From Pseudonocardia halophobica (GTDB taxonomy: Bacteria > Actinomycetota > Actinomycetes > Mycobacteriales > Pseudonocardiaceae), in NCBI RefSeq assembly GCF_027922425.1, contig NZ_BSFQ01000003.1, positions 328,063 to 392,062 on the forward strand: a DNA stretch of 64,000 bases, written 5' to 3'. Positions 8,812 through 18,100 of this stretch are shown here, one piece after another. A program made the translations under genes and the position numbers. How positions within the stretch are numbered: position 1 is the first letter of the stretch; every line of letters starts with the position of its first letter. The notes beneath the pieces are model-generated. The model saw only the letters and a program-made list of their open reading frames with translations. It did no database searches and was not told the origin of the DNA.

Positions 8812-9479
8812 GACGAGCTCCCGTTCTCGCTCGGCTGCGGGAGGTCGCCCGCCCGCGAGATGACGTGGTCGACGAAGCCGTACTCCAGGGCCTCCTGCGC
8901 GGAGAACCACCGGTCCCGGTCGAAGTCCTGGGTGATCCGCTCGACGGTCTGCCCGGTGTGCCCGGCGATCAGCTCCGCCATCTCCTGCTTGTGCCGGCGG
9001 AACAGCTCGGCCTGGATCCGGATGTCCGACTCCGAGCCGCCGACGCCGGCCGACGGCTGGTGCATCAGGATCTGGGTGTGCGGCAGCGCGAAGCGCTTGC
9101 CGGGCGTCCCCGCCGAGAGCAGGAACTGCCCCATCGACGCGGCCAGACCCATCGCCGTGGTGGCCACGTCGCAGGGGATGAACTCCATCGTGTCGAAGAT
9201 GGCCATCCCCGCGGTGACCGAGCCGCCCGGCGAGTTGATGTAGAGGTTGATGTCCGCCTCCGGGTCCTCCGCGGCGAGCAGCAGCATCTGCGCGGCGATC
9301 CGGTTGGCGATCTCGTCGTCGACCTGCTGCCCGAGCACCACGATCCGCTGCTGCAGCAGCCGCTCGAACACCGAGTCGGACAGCGTCATGCTCGAGGGGG
9401 CCGAGCGCATCTGCAGCGCGCGGCGGTCCTCCACGAGGCGGTCCGCGGTCGACCGCGGGCCGGTGTCCTGCTGACTCAC
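8808..9479 (-). CDS. clpP1: Clp protease proteolytic subunit ClpP1
   Basis: 223 residues. Serine peptidase S14 with Ser115 in [14 protein letters not shown], His140 in [10 protein letters not shown] and Asp189 in [16 protein letters not shown]. The sequence from [17 protein letters not shown] onward aligns with ClpP1 of M. tuberculosis. The GTG start at 9479 ([11 protein letters not shown]) is preceded by AGGGTGAA; an internal ATG at MRSAPSS would also give a functional enzyme. It is first in the clpP1-clpP2 operon and lies 196 bp downstream of tig on the same strand, so the promoter is probably in that gap. Confidence 0.97.
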   Translation of the reverse strand: MSQQDTGPRSTADRLVEDRRALQMRSAPSSMTLSDSVFERLLQQRIVVLGQQVDDEIANRIAAQMLLLAAEDPEADINLYINSPGGSVTAGMAIFDTMEFIPCDVATTAMGLAASMGQFLLSAGTPGKRFALPHTQILMHQPSAGVGGSESDIRIQAELFRRHKQEMAELIAGHTGQTVERITQDFDRDRWFSAQEALEYGFVDHVISRAGDLPQPSENGSSS

Positions 9480-9675
9480 TTCACCCTGCCTTCTGCTGGC
9501 GTCACTCGGGGGTCGTCTTCTCCGGGGGGCCGCCGGGGGATCGTGTCCCGCCGGCGGCCCGTCCCGTTGCTTCGATCCCGACCCTACGCGGCCACGGCAC
9601 GCCGCGTCCGCGGACACGGCGCGTGTTCGCCGACAGCGCAGCGACCACCCGTCCGCGCAGGTCAGGCGCGCGCGA

Positions 9676-11193
9676 TCAGGCCTTGCCGGCTGCCGGGCCC
9701 GCAGCCTCGGTGCCCACCGCGGCGTCGGTCGAGTCGTCCGCGGCCGGGGCCTCGACGACCTCGGGGGCGGCCTCGTCCGCGGCGGCGTCGGTCGCGCCGG
9801 CGGCGCTGTCGGCGGCCTCGGCGGCTGCCTCCGGGGCCTCCTCCGCGTCGACGGCGACGGCGGCGCCCTCCTCCGGGCCGAGGAGGTCGGACAGGTCGAC
9901 CGGCTCGCCCGCGGCATCGGTGACCGTGGCGGCGCGGACGGCGACGATCAGCGCCTTGCTCCGCCGGACGTCCGAGTAGATCGCGCCGAGCTGGCCCGCC
10001 TGCTGGATGCGCTGGACGAACTCCTCGGGCGCCATGCCGTACTGCTGGGCCTGGTAGATGATCCGCTCGGTGAGCTCCTGGTCGCCGACCTGGACCTCCT
10101 CGGCGTCGGCCAGCGCGTCGAGCACGAGGCGGGTCTTGACCGACTTCTCGGCCTCGGCCCGGGTCTCGGTGTCGAACTCCTCGCGGGTCTTGCCCTGCTT
10201 CTCGAGGAACTCGTCGAACTGCTCGTCGCTGTGGTCGAACGCGTGCACGGCGTCGTGGTGCCGGGACTCGACCTCGGCCTCGACGATGCTCTCCGGCAGC
10301 GGGACCTCGGTGTTGTCGACGATCTCGTCGAGCACCTTGTCGCGGGCCTGGGTGACCTGCTCCATGCGGCGCACCCGGCCGAGCCGCTCCCGCAGGTCCG
10401 CGGTGAGCTCGTCGAGGGTGTCGAACTCGCTGGCCAGCTGGGCGAACTCGTCGTCGGCGTCGGGGAGCTGGCGCTCCTTGACCGCGGTGACCTTGACGGT
10501 GACCTCGGCGTCCTGGTCCGCGTACTCGCCCGCGACGAGCTTCGAGGTGAAGGTCTTCTCCTCGCCGGCGGACAGGCCGGTGATGGCCTCGTCGATGCCG
10601 TCGATGAGGCCGCCCTGGCCGACCTGGTACGAGTACCCGGTCGTCGTGGCCTCCTCGATCTCCTTGCCGTCGACAGCGGCGGAGAGGTCGATCTGGACGA
10701 AGTCGTCCGCCTGGGCGGCGCGCTCGACGCCGGTCAGGGTGCCGAACCGGGCGCGCAGCTGGTCGAGCTGCTCGGTGACCTGCTCGTCGGTCACCTCGAC
10801 GTCGTCGACCTGCACGGTGATGCCGTCCAGCTCCGGGAGCGTGATCTCCGGGCGGACGTCGACCTCCGCGGTGAACGCGACCTTGTCCCCGTCGGCGAGC
10901 TCGGTGACCTCGATGTTCGGCTGGCCGATCGGCTTCACGTCGTCCGCGGCCGCGACGGCCTCGGAGTACTTGGCCGGGACCGCGGCGTTGAGCACCTCGT
11001 CCAGCACGACGCCGCGGCCGAGCCGCGCGTCGAGGATGCGGGCCGGCGCCTTGCCCGGGCGGAAGCCGGGGATGCGGACCTGCTGCGCGATCTTCTTGTA
11101 CGCGCGGTCGAAGTCGGGCTTGAGCTCGTCGAACGGCACCTCGACTGTGAGCTTGACGCGTGTCGGGCCGATGTGCTCGACGGTGCTCTTCAC
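9676..11193 (-). CDS. tig: Trigger factor (ribosome-associated chaperone and PPIase)
   Basis: 505 residues. The N-terminal ribosome-binding domain carries the signature GFRPGKAP (43-50). A peptidyl-prolyl isomerase domain follows at about 155-245 (DDFVQIDLSAAVDGKEI, then GYSYQVGQGGLIDGIDEAITGL). The helical chaperone arms run to about residue 425. The last 75 or so residues are an Ala/Glu/Asp-rich, probably disordered tail, common in actinobacterial trigger factors. The GTG at 11193 has GAGGAG 7 nt upstream. Neighbouring clpP1, clpP2 and clpX on the same strand give the classic folding/degradation cluster. Confidence 0.97.
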   Translation of the reverse strand: MKSTVEHIGPTRVKLTVEVPFDELKPDFDRAYKKIAQQVRIPGFRPGKAPARILDARLGRGVVLDEVLNAAVPAKYSEAVAAADDVKPIGQPNIEVTELADGDKVAFTAEVDVRPEITLPELDGITVQVDDVEVTDEQVTEQLDQLRARFGTLTGVERAAQADDFVQIDLSAAVDGKEIEEATTTGYSYQVGQGGLIDGIDEAITGLSAGEEKTFTSKLVAGEYADQDAEVTVKVTAVKERQLPDADDEFAQLASEFDTLDELTADLRERLGRVRRMEQVTQARDKVLDEIVDNTEVPLPESIVEAEVESRHHDAVHAFDHSDEQFDEFLEKQGKTREEFDTETRAEAEKSVKTRLVLDALADAEEVQVGDQELTERIIYQAQQYGMAPEEFVQRIQQAGQLGAIYSDVRRSKALIVAVRAATVTDAAGEPVDLSDLLGPEEGAAVAVDAEEAPEAAAEAADSAAGATDAAADEAAPEVVEAPAADDSTDAAVGTEAAGPAAGKA

Positions 11194-11334
11194 GGTGGAA
11201 CTCCTCGGACTGCTGGTGGCTCTGCTGTGTGGCGGGGCCCTGCTCGGTTCGTACTCGGGCGACCGGCGGCACGACGCCGCATCAACCGGGTAGGGAGGGG
11301 CGGTCACGCGCGCCGGGCACGTGTCCGGGCGAGT

Positions 11335-11778
11335 CTAGGCGAGACGCGTGCCGGGCGTTCCGGCCGGTCCGGGCCCTGTGGCCGGACCGCCGCCGGCCGG
11401 CTCCGCGAGGGCCCCGGGGACCGGCGCGGGGGCCGGCGCGGTGATCGGGGCGGGGACGAGGTCCGCGACGGTCACGTCGACCGGCCGCTCCCCCGCGACG
11501 CCGCGCACCCGCGCGGCGATCTCCTCGGCCAGCTCCGGCAGCGGGGTCCCGGCGGGCCAGCGCACGACCACCGCGACCTCGACGGGTTCGCCCGCCGCGG
11601 CGCCCTCCCCCGCGCGCACCCCGACGACGCGGCGCCCGGGGAGGTAGGAGGCGACGCTGCCGAACGGTCCGCCGTCCAGCCGGACGACGGCGGGATGGCT
11701 CAGCACGGCGGCGGCGACCCGCTCGGGCAGCGGCCGCTCGGACGGCTGCCCCGGAAGCTGCGCGGACACGCCGGCCAC
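11335..11778 (-). CDS. Asp23/Gls24-like small protein
   Basis: 147 residues. The core (PERVAAAVLSHPAVVRLDGG, then VASYLPGRRVVGVRAGE, VEVAVVVRWPAGTPLPELAEEI, VDVTVADLV) has the beta-alpha pattern of the Asp23/Gls24 family. The C-terminal 35 residues are Pro/Ala/Gly-rich and probably disordered. Family members in Firmicutes act in alkaline or envelope stress; the actinobacterial role is unknown. It lies close to CsbD and opposite an ECF sigma operon that encodes two further Asp23-type proteins, so the locus holds three. Confidence 0.65.
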   Translation of the reverse strand: MAGVSAQLPGQPSERPLPERVAAAVLSHPAVVRLDGGPFGSVASYLPGRRVVGVRAGEGAAAGEPVEVAVVVRWPAGTPLPELAEEIAARVRGVAGERPVDVTVADLVPAPITAPAPAPVPGALAEPAGGGPATGPGPAGTPGTRLA

Positions 11779-11857
11779 GCTAGCGCCGCACGCGCGACGG
11801 CGGCGCCCCGGAAGCCCGGGACGCCGCCGTCGGCGGGTGGGTCAGCGCCTGAAGTGG

Positions 11858-12031
11858 TCAGCGCCTGAAGACGTCCTTGACCTTCTCGCCGGCCTGCTTG
11901 AGGTCGGCACCCATCTGGTCGGTGCGGCCCTCGGCCTCGAGGCGCTCGTCGTCCGTGGCGCGGCCGGTGGCCTCCTTGGCCTTGCCCGACAGCTCCTGGG
12001 TCTTGTTGTCCAGCTTGTCCTTCATGCTCAT
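11858..12031 (-). CDS. CsbD-family general stress protein
   Basis: 57 residues, highly charged and helical (MSMKDKLDNKTQELSGKAKEATG, then DERLEAEGRTDQMGADLKQAGEKVKDVF), a textbook CsbD-like protein. These are abundant SigB-type stress proteins in many bacteria; no biochemical activity is established. The ATG at 12031 has GGGAGGTT six bases upstream. It is divergent from the sigma factor operon; the 173-bp gap between them holds a palindrome that could control both. Confidence 0.92.
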   Translation of the reverse strand: MSMKDKLDNKTQELSGKAKEATGRATDDERLEAEGRTDQMGADLKQAGEKVKDVFRR

Positions 12032-12137
12032 CTGGTGAACCTCCCGGACTCGTGCGCCCGCCGCGCGGCCGGTCCGTCCGGCCGCTAGCGTCGGGCTCGC
12101 GGAGCGGTTACCCCCGGCCCCCGCCCGACACACGACC

Positions 12138-12157
12138 CTCGTGACCGGCGTCACGAG
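12138..12157. promoter_or_regulatory. 20-bp palindrome, CRP/GlxR-type box, upstream of the sigma operon
   Basis: CTCGTGAC-CGGC-GTCACGAG is a perfect 8-4-8 palindrome. Its core CGTGA-N6-TCACG fits the CRP-family pattern. A CATACT -10 candidate follows at 12162-12167, so a protein bound here would cover the -35 region of the sigma operon. Alternatively it is just a hairpin. Confidence 0.45.
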
Positions 12158-12204
12158 AGGTCATACTGTCGGCGTCGTCGGGGGAACGGCTGTCGGACGG
12201 GACC

Positions 12205-12858
12205 GTGGTGCAGGCGATGCGGACGAGGGGGGCGCGGGAGGACGTGTGCCCGCCGCCCCGGGTCCCGGCCGTGCCCCGGGAGCCCGAGCCCACCCCCGCC
12301 GAGCGCGAGCTCGACGACACCACGCTCGTCGTCCGGGCCCGCGAGGGCGACGTCCGCGCCTTCTCCGCACTCGCGCAGCGGCACCAGGCCGCGCTGTACC
12401 GGCTGGCGCTGCGCCTGGTCGGGAACGCCGCCGACGCCGAGGACGCGCTGCAGGAGTCCCTGCTCGACGCCTGGCGCCGGCTCGACCGCTTCCGCGGCGA
12501 CTCGGCCTTCACCACCTGGGCGTACCGGATCGTGACGAACCGGTGCCTCGACCTGCTGCGCCGCCGGCGGGCGACGGTGTCGGTGGAGCAGGTGGCCGAG
12601 GTGGCCCCGGAGCGGCTGGCCGCGCCGGAGGCCGGCGCGCCCGAGCACGCCGCCGAGGTCGACGCCGGGCTCGCGGCGCTGCGGGCGGCGCTGCGCACGT
12701 TGCCGGACGAGCAGCGGGCCTGCTTCGTGCTGCGCGAGCTGGAGGGCCTGGGCTACGCCGAGATCGCGGAGATCACCGGCGCGTCGGAGACCGCGGTCCG
12801 CGGGCGGATCCACCGCGCCCGCCGCGGGCTGGCGGAGGTGATGCGGTCGTGGAGGTAG
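12205..12858 (+). CDS. ECF-type RNA polymerase sigma factor
   Basis: 217 residues. Region 2 spans about 40-120 (VVRAREGDVRAFSALAQRHQ, then DALQESLLDAWRRLDRFRG, TTWAYRIVTNRCLDLLRRRR). Region 4 is at about 160-215 (LPDEQRACFVLRELEGLGYAEIAEITG, then VRGRIHRARRGLAEVM). The N-terminal 35 residues are poorly conserved and the start is uncertain; GTG 12208 and ATG 12217 are alternatives and none has a clear Shine-Dalgarno. The next gene overlaps its 3' end by 10 bp and carries an anti-sigma zinc motif, so the pair is probably sigma factor and regulator. Confidence 0.9.
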   Translation: MVQAMRTRGAREDVCPPPRVPAVPREPEPTPAERELDDTTLVVRAREGDVRAFSALAQRHQAALYRLALRLVGNAADAEDALQESLLDAWRRLDRFRGDSAFTTWAYRIVTNRCLDLLRRRRATVSVEQVAEVAPERLAAPEAGAPEHAAEVDAGLAALRAALRTLPDEQRACFVLRELEGLGYAEIAEITGASETAVRGRIHRARRGLAEVMRSWR

Positions 12859-13532
12859 GCAGGACCGTCCCCGGCGGCCCGGCCGGCGAGACGCTCGGGG
12901 CCGCCGGACCGGCGGACGAGCGGATCGAGCCGCTGGCCTGCGGCCGCGACGCCGCCGACGTCTGGGACCACGCGGTCGAGGGCACCCTCGACGCGCACGA
13001 GCGGGACTGCCCGCACTGCCGGGCCGCGGCCGCCGACGCCCTCGGGCTCGACGGCGTGGTCCACCGGATGGCGGCGGAGCGGCCGGTGCCGCCGCCCTCG
13101 GTGCTCGACGGCGTGATGCAGGCGGTGATCGACACCGTCACCGCCGAGCTCCGCCCGCAGGACCTGCTGGCGCTCGACTCCCCCGCGGGCCCCGCGCGGC
13201 TGAGCCGGGCCGCCGCGGCCCGGGTGCTGCGGCACGTCGTCGACGGGATGGACGGGATGCGGGCCCGCAGCTGCCGGATCGAGCCCGTCGGGTCGGGGTC
13301 CGGTCGCACCGGGACGAACGGCGCGGCGGGGGACGGGGCGGCGACGAACGGGGGCGGGGCGGACCCGTTCGGCGTGACCGTCGCGATCACCGTGACGGCC
13401 CGGTTCGGCGTCGACCTCGCGTCGGTCACGGCGCGGGTGCGGCAGATGGTCGTGGCGGCGGGCGAGCAGGCCCTGGGGGTGCCGGTGCGCAGCGTGGACA
13501 TCGCGGTGGTCGACCTGTGGGACGAGCCGTGA
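12849..13532 (+). CDS. Zinc-binding anti-sigma motif fused to an Asp23-like domain
   Basis: 227 residues from a GTG at 12849 that overlaps the sigma gene by 10 bp. The N-terminal part contains LACGRDAADVWDHAVEGTLDAH leading into His50-x3-Cys54-x2-Cys57 (HERDCPHC), the HX3CX2C spacing of zinc-containing anti-sigma factors such as RsrA. After a linker, residues about 80-227 resemble Asp23/Gls24 (RAAAARVLRHVVDGMDGMRARS, then VAITVTARFGVDLASVTARVRQMV, VRSVDIAVVDLW). A Gly/Thr/Asn-rich low-complexity loop interrupts the domain near 150-170. There is no membrane segment, so any sigma inhibition would be cytoplasmic. The combination reads as an anti-sigma factor that senses through an Asp23 module. 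Confidence 0.7.
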   Translation: MEVGRTVPGGPAGETLGAAGPADERIEPLACGRDAADVWDHAVEGTLDAHERDCPHCRAAAADALGLDGVVHRMAAERPVPPPSVLDGVMQAVIDTVTAELRPQDLLALDSPAGPARLSRAAAARVLRHVVDGMDGMRARSCRIEPVGSGSGRTGTNGAAGDGAATNGGGADPFGVTVAITVTARFGVDLASVTARVRQMVVAAGEQALGVPVRSVDIAVVDLWDEP

Positions 13533-13948
13533 CCCCGCCGGTGCGGCTGACGGTGGGCGACGCCGTCGTCGCCCGGATCGCGGCGGCCACCGCCCGGGAG
13601 GTGCCGGGCGTGGTCGCGCTCCGGCCGGACCTGGCCCAGACGCTGCTCGGGCTGGCCGGCTCGCTGCTGGGCGACCGGTCGGCCGGCGACGCGTTGTCGG
13701 CGGCCGGGGCGTCGGCCGCGGTGCAGGACGGCCGCGCGGAGATCGCGCTGACCCTCGTCACCACCCTCGGGCACAACGCCCGCGACCTCTCCGCCGCGGT
13801 GCAGCGGGCGGTCGCGGCGCGGGTGCGCGCCGAGACCGGTCTCGACGCCGTCGTCAGGGTGACGGTCGCCGACGTCCTCCTCGACGTCCCTCAGGCGGAG
13901 CGGGAGAGCAAGCAGTCCCCGCAGGTGCCGCCGCCCGGCAGCCGGTAG
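13529..13948 (+). CDS. Asp23/Gls24 family envelope stress protein
   Basis: 139 residues. TVGDAVVARIAAATAREVPGVVAL at the N-terminus, then DGRAEIALTLVTTLGHNARDLSAAVQRAVAARVRAETGLDAVVRVTVADVLLDV, the complete Asp23/Gls24 fold. GTG at 13529 overlaps the preceding stop (GTGA), so it is translationally coupled to the anti-sigma/Asp23 gene. Its last 58 bp are antisense to the end of the convergent Fe-S protein gene. It probably polymerises or docks at the membrane through a partner, as Asp23 does with AmaP in staphylococci; no AmaP-like gene is visible here. Confidence 0.85.
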   Translation: MTPPVRLTVGDAVVARIAAATAREVPGVVALRPDLAQTLLGLAGSLLGDRSAGDALSAAGASAAVQDGRAEIALTLVTTLGHNARDLSAAVQRAVAARVRAETGLDAVVRVTVADVLLDVPQAERESKQSPQVPPPGSR

Positions 13949-14613
13949 TAGAGGCAGCAGGAGCGACGGCGGAAGGTCCAGCCGCGGTCGGGCGGCCCGG
14001 GCGGGCGCCGCTCCCCCGTCCCGGCGAGCAGCGGGTGGTCGAGGACCGCGGCCGCGAGCTCGGCGGCGCGGATCGCCGCCTCCGGCCGCTCCGTGCCGAG
14101 CACGCGCTTCGCGCCCGCGACGGACGACGCGACGTTGCCCCACAGCACCCTCGGCGACACCGGCACCAGCGCCCGCACGACCTCGACCAGCGGCTCCGCG
14201 ATCTCCTCCGCCACGAGGGCCGGCAGCTCACCGGGGTCCCGGGCCGGGCGGTCCGGGTCCGTCCACAACGGCCAGGGCCCGGTGCGGGAGACCCGCCAGT
14301 GCAGGGCGTCGCGGCCGAGGTCGGGCAGGACGCCGTGCAGCGCGACGGCCGCGAGCGGCGCGGACACCAGCCGGGCGGCCAGGCCCTGCAGCGCGATCGA
14401 CGCGGCCACCCGCTCCTCCACGGTGCCTCCGGCCTGCTCGGACAGCACCCGGCGGACGTGCGCGATCCGCTCCCCCAGCGCACCGGGTGTCGTGACCAGC
14501 TCCCGGAGGGGCCGCCACGTCGGGTCGGCCGACTCGGCGGGGTCGGTGGACACGGAGAAGAAGGGGCCGGCCCGCGCGACGTCGGCGAGCACGGTGCGCA
14601 CCGGGGCCGTCAC
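13891..14613 (-). CDS. (2Fe-2S)-binding FhuF-like protein
   Basis: 240 residues. The C-terminal motif RRRSCCLYYRLPGGGTCGDC places four cysteines as CC-x10-C-x2-C, the unusual [2Fe-2S] ligand set of the FhuF ferric-siderophore reductase family. The rest is a helical domain (VEERVAASIALQGLAARLVSAPLAAVALHGVLPDL, then VLWGNVASSVAGAKRVL) typical of actinobacterial FhuF-like proteins. The likely role is reductive iron release from siderophores or iron storage; no siderophore genes are nearby. It starts with GTG at 14613, divergent from gltB across a 526-bp gap. Confidence 0.85.
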   Translation of the reverse strand: MTAPVRTVLADVARAGPFFSVSTDPAESADPTWRPLRELVTTPGALGERIAHVRRVLSEQAGGTVEERVAASIALQGLAARLVSAPLAAVALHGVLPDLGRDALHWRVSRTGPWPLWTDPDRPARDPGELPALVAEEIAEPLVEVVRALVPVSPRVLWGNVASSVAGAKRVLGTERPEAAIRAAELAAAVLDHPLLAGTGERRPPGPPDRGWTFRRRSCCLYYRLPGGGTCGDCLLSRSA

Positions 14614-15139
14614 CGTCCGCCCACCGGCAGGTCGAGCCCCCGTTCAGGTGTCACCCCGGTCACGCCGGGAAGGCGGACCGGGTGAGGCGTGCACTGCATC
14701 ACCCCAGTGTGGCCGCCCGCCCGCCGATCCGGGCGGGGCGGAGGGCCGTGACCTGCCCGGACGGGCAGGCCCCGATCGTCCGCCGGTCGTCCGCCCCGCC
14801 CGTCGGAGGTCGCTCCGACGCAGGTCACAGCGGTTCGGCCCGCTACATCTGGCGTATCAACGCGTCGGCGTGTCACTCTTTCCCCGGAGAGACCGCATCC
14901 GACGCCGCGTGCGGTCCCCAAGTGCAAGCCGCCGGCCGGGCCCGAAGTCGGGCACCGGCCGAGACACGTGCGTCCGAACACCAGCAGGAGACGACTGAGG
15001 CGCAGTCCGGACGGTGCACCCGAACGGACCAGCGTCAGCGTTCCGTCGGAGCATCGCTGTATTCTGGACCCCCTTGTGGAACCACCCACACGTCGTCCCG
15101 ATGCGAAGTCGGGGTGCACCGAGACGACAGGAGGAGCTG
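14614..15139. promoter_or_regulatory. 526-bp divergent intergenic region between fhuF-like gene and gltB
   Basis: No protein-coding gene is supported here. It should hold the promoters of both flanking genes. For gltB, TATTCT at 15060-15065 is a possible -10, about 75 nt before the TTG start; no good -35 is seen. Several GC-rich inverted repeats lie in the left half (next entry), and a 7-bp inverted repeat GACCGCA/TGCGGTC is at 14891-14916. I found no convincing GlnR or Crp box by eye. Confidence 0.6.
14730..14820. other. Candidate structured DNA/RNA element with nested stems
   Basis: A perfect 13-bp stem (14730-14742 with 14790-14802) encloses an 8-bp hairpin (CCTGCCCG with CGGGCAGG, 14752-14769). 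A further hairpin CGTCGGAG-GTCG-CTCCGACG (14801-14820) follows at once and competes for two bases. It sits between divergent promoters, upstream of the likely gltB start, so it could be a small RNA, a long 5' leader or only a GC-rich coincidence. Confidence 0.35.
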
Positions 15140-18100
15140 TTGGCTGCGATCAGCAACCGCCCCGGCGCCACGGAGACCACTCCGGTGACGAGCGCGCCGG
15201 TGCCCGGCGGGCTCTACTCCCCCGAGCACGAGCACGACGCCTGCGGCGTCGCGATGGTCGCCGACCTGCAGGGCCGGCGCGACCACTCGATCGTCGAGAA
15301 GGCGCTGACCGCGCTGCTCCGGCTCGAACACCGCGGCGCCCGGGGCGCCGAGGAGAACACCGGCGACGGCGCGGGCATCCTGATCCAGGTCCCGGACGCC
15401 TTCTACCGGGAGGTCGTCGACTTCGACCTGCCCGAGGCGGGCGCGTACGCCACCGGCATCGCGTTCCTCCCGCGTGACGAGGCGAAGGCCGACGAGGCCG
15501 TCGCCCGGATCAACGATCTGGCCGCCGAGGAGAACCTCCGCGTGCTCGGCTGGCGCGAGCTGCCGACCGACCCGGAGAAGGCCGACCTCGGCCCCACCTC
15601 GCTGGCCGCCATGCCCGGCTTCCGCCAGCTGTTCGTGGCCGGTATCGAGACGGGCATCGTGAAGCCCCCGCCCACCGGCATCGAGCTGGAGCGGCGCACC
15701 TTCTGCCTGCGCAAGCGGGTGGAGCACGAGACCGGCGTCTACTTCCCGAGCCTGTCCCCGCGGACCGTGGTCTACAAGGGCATGCTCGCCGAGCCACAGG
15801 TCGAGGCCTTCTACCCCGACCTGTCGGACCCGCGCGTCACCACCGCCCTGGCCGTGGTGCACTCGCGCTTCTCCACCAACACCTTCCCGGCGTGGCCGCT
15901 GGCGCACCCGTACCGGTACGTCGCGCACAACGGCGAGATCAACACCCTGCGCGGCAACCGCAACTGGATGAAGGCGCGCGAGGCGCTGCTGGAGTCCTCG
16001 GTGCTGCCGGGCAACCTGGACCGGCTGGTCCCGATCGTCACGCCGGACGCGTCGGACTCGGCGACCTTCGACGAGGTGCTGGAGCTGCTGCACCTGTCGG
16101 GCCGCTCGCTGCCGCACGCCGTGCTGATGATGATCCCCGAGGCGTGGGAGAACCACGCCGAGATGGACCCGCTGCGCCGCGCCTTCTACGAGTTCCACTC
16201 GAACCTGATGGAGCCGTGGGACGGGCCCGCGCTCGTCGCCTTCACCGACGGTACGCAGATCGGCGCGGTGCTCGACCGCAACGGCCTGCGCCCGGCCCGC
16301 TACTGGGTCACCGAGGACGGGCTGGTCGTGCTGGCGTCCGAGGTCGGCGTGCTCGACGTCGACCCGGCGCAGGTCGTGCGCAAGGGCCGGCTGGAGCCGG
16401 GCCGCATGTTCCTGGTCGACACCGAGGCGGGCAAGATCGTCGCCGACGAGGAGATCAAGGGCGAGCTGGCCGCGTCGCTGCCGTACGGCGAGTGGCTGCA
16501 CGCCGGCCGCATCGCCCTCGAGGACCTGCCCGAGCGGCAGCGCGAGGTGCCCGCGCACTCCGAGCTGACCCACCGCCAGCAGTCCTTCGGCTACACCGAG
16601 GAGGAGCTCAGCGTCCTCCTCAAGCCGATGGCGGCGACCGGCGCGGAGCCGATCGGCTCGATGGGCAACGACGCGCCGCTGGCGCTGCTGTCCGAGAAGC
16701 CGCGGCAGATCTACGACTACTTCATCCAGCTGTTCGCGCAGATCACGAACCCGCCGCTGGACGCGATCCGCGAGGAGCTCGTGACCTCGCTGCGCTCGCT
16801 GCTCGGCCCGGAGCAGAACCTGCTCGAGGCCGGCCCGGCGAACTGCCGGCGGATCGTGCTGCCGTTCCCCGTGCTGGGCAACGACGATCTCGCCAAGATC
16901 GTCCACATCAACGACGACGGCGACCTCCCGGGCTTCGCGACCTACACCGTCAAGGGCGTCTTCAAGGCGGCCGAGGGCGGCGAGGGCCTGCTGCGGCGGC
17001 TCCAGGAGATCCGCGGCGAGGTCTCCGAGGCGATCCAGAACGGCGCCCGGCTGATCGTGCTGTCCAGCCGCGGCGTCGACCCGCAGCACGCGCCGATCCC
17101 GTCGCTGCTGCTCACCGGCGCGGTGCACCACCACCTGGTCCGGGAGCGCACCCGCACGCAGGTCGGCCTGGTCGTCGAGTCCGGCGACGCCCGCGAGGTG
17201 CACCACATCGCGCTGCTGATCGGCTACGGCGCGTCCGCGGTCAACCCGTACATGGCGATGGCGACCGTCGAGGACCTCGCCGAGCGGGGCGACATCCCGG
17301 GCGTCGACGCCAAGACGGCGGCGAAGAACCTGGTCAAGGCGCTGGGCAAGGGCGTGCGCAAGACGATGTCCAAGATGGGCATCTCCACCGTCGCCTCGTA
17401 CACCGGCGCGCAGATCTTCGAGGCGGTCGGGCTGGGGCAGGAGGTCGTCGACACCTGCTTCACCGGCACCACCTCGCGGCTGGGCGGCGTCGGCTTCGAC
17501 GTGCTCGCCGAGGAGGCGCTCAAGCACCACCGGCGCGCCTTCCCGGCGGACGGCACCCGGGCCAGCCACCGCGCGCTCGTCGTCGGCGGCGAGTACCAGT
17601 GGCGGCGCGAGGGCGAGCTGCACCTGTTCAACCCGCAGACCGTGTTCAAGCTCCAGCACTCGACCCGCTCCGGCCGGTACGAGATCTTCAAGGAGTACAC
17701 GAAGGCGGTCGACGACCAGGCGAAGCGGCTGATGACGCTGCGCGGGCTGTTCTCCTTCAAGGAGGGCCTGCGCCCGCCGGTGCCGATCGACGAGGTCGAG
17801 CCGGTCGAGTCGATCGTCAAGCGGTTCGGCACGGGCGCCATCTCCTACGGCTCGATCAGCCAGGAGATGCACGAGACCCTGGCCATCGCGATGAACCGCC
17901 TCGGCGGCAAGTCGAACACCGGCGAGGGCGGCGAGGACCCGGAGCGGTTCACCCCGGACCCCAACGGCGACTCGCGGCGCAGCGCGATCAAGCAGGTCGC
18001 GTCCGGCCGGTTCGGCGTGACCAGCGAGTACCTGGTCAACGCGGACGACATCCAGATCAAGATCAGCCAGGGCGCCAAGCCCGGTGAGGGCGGCCAGCTG

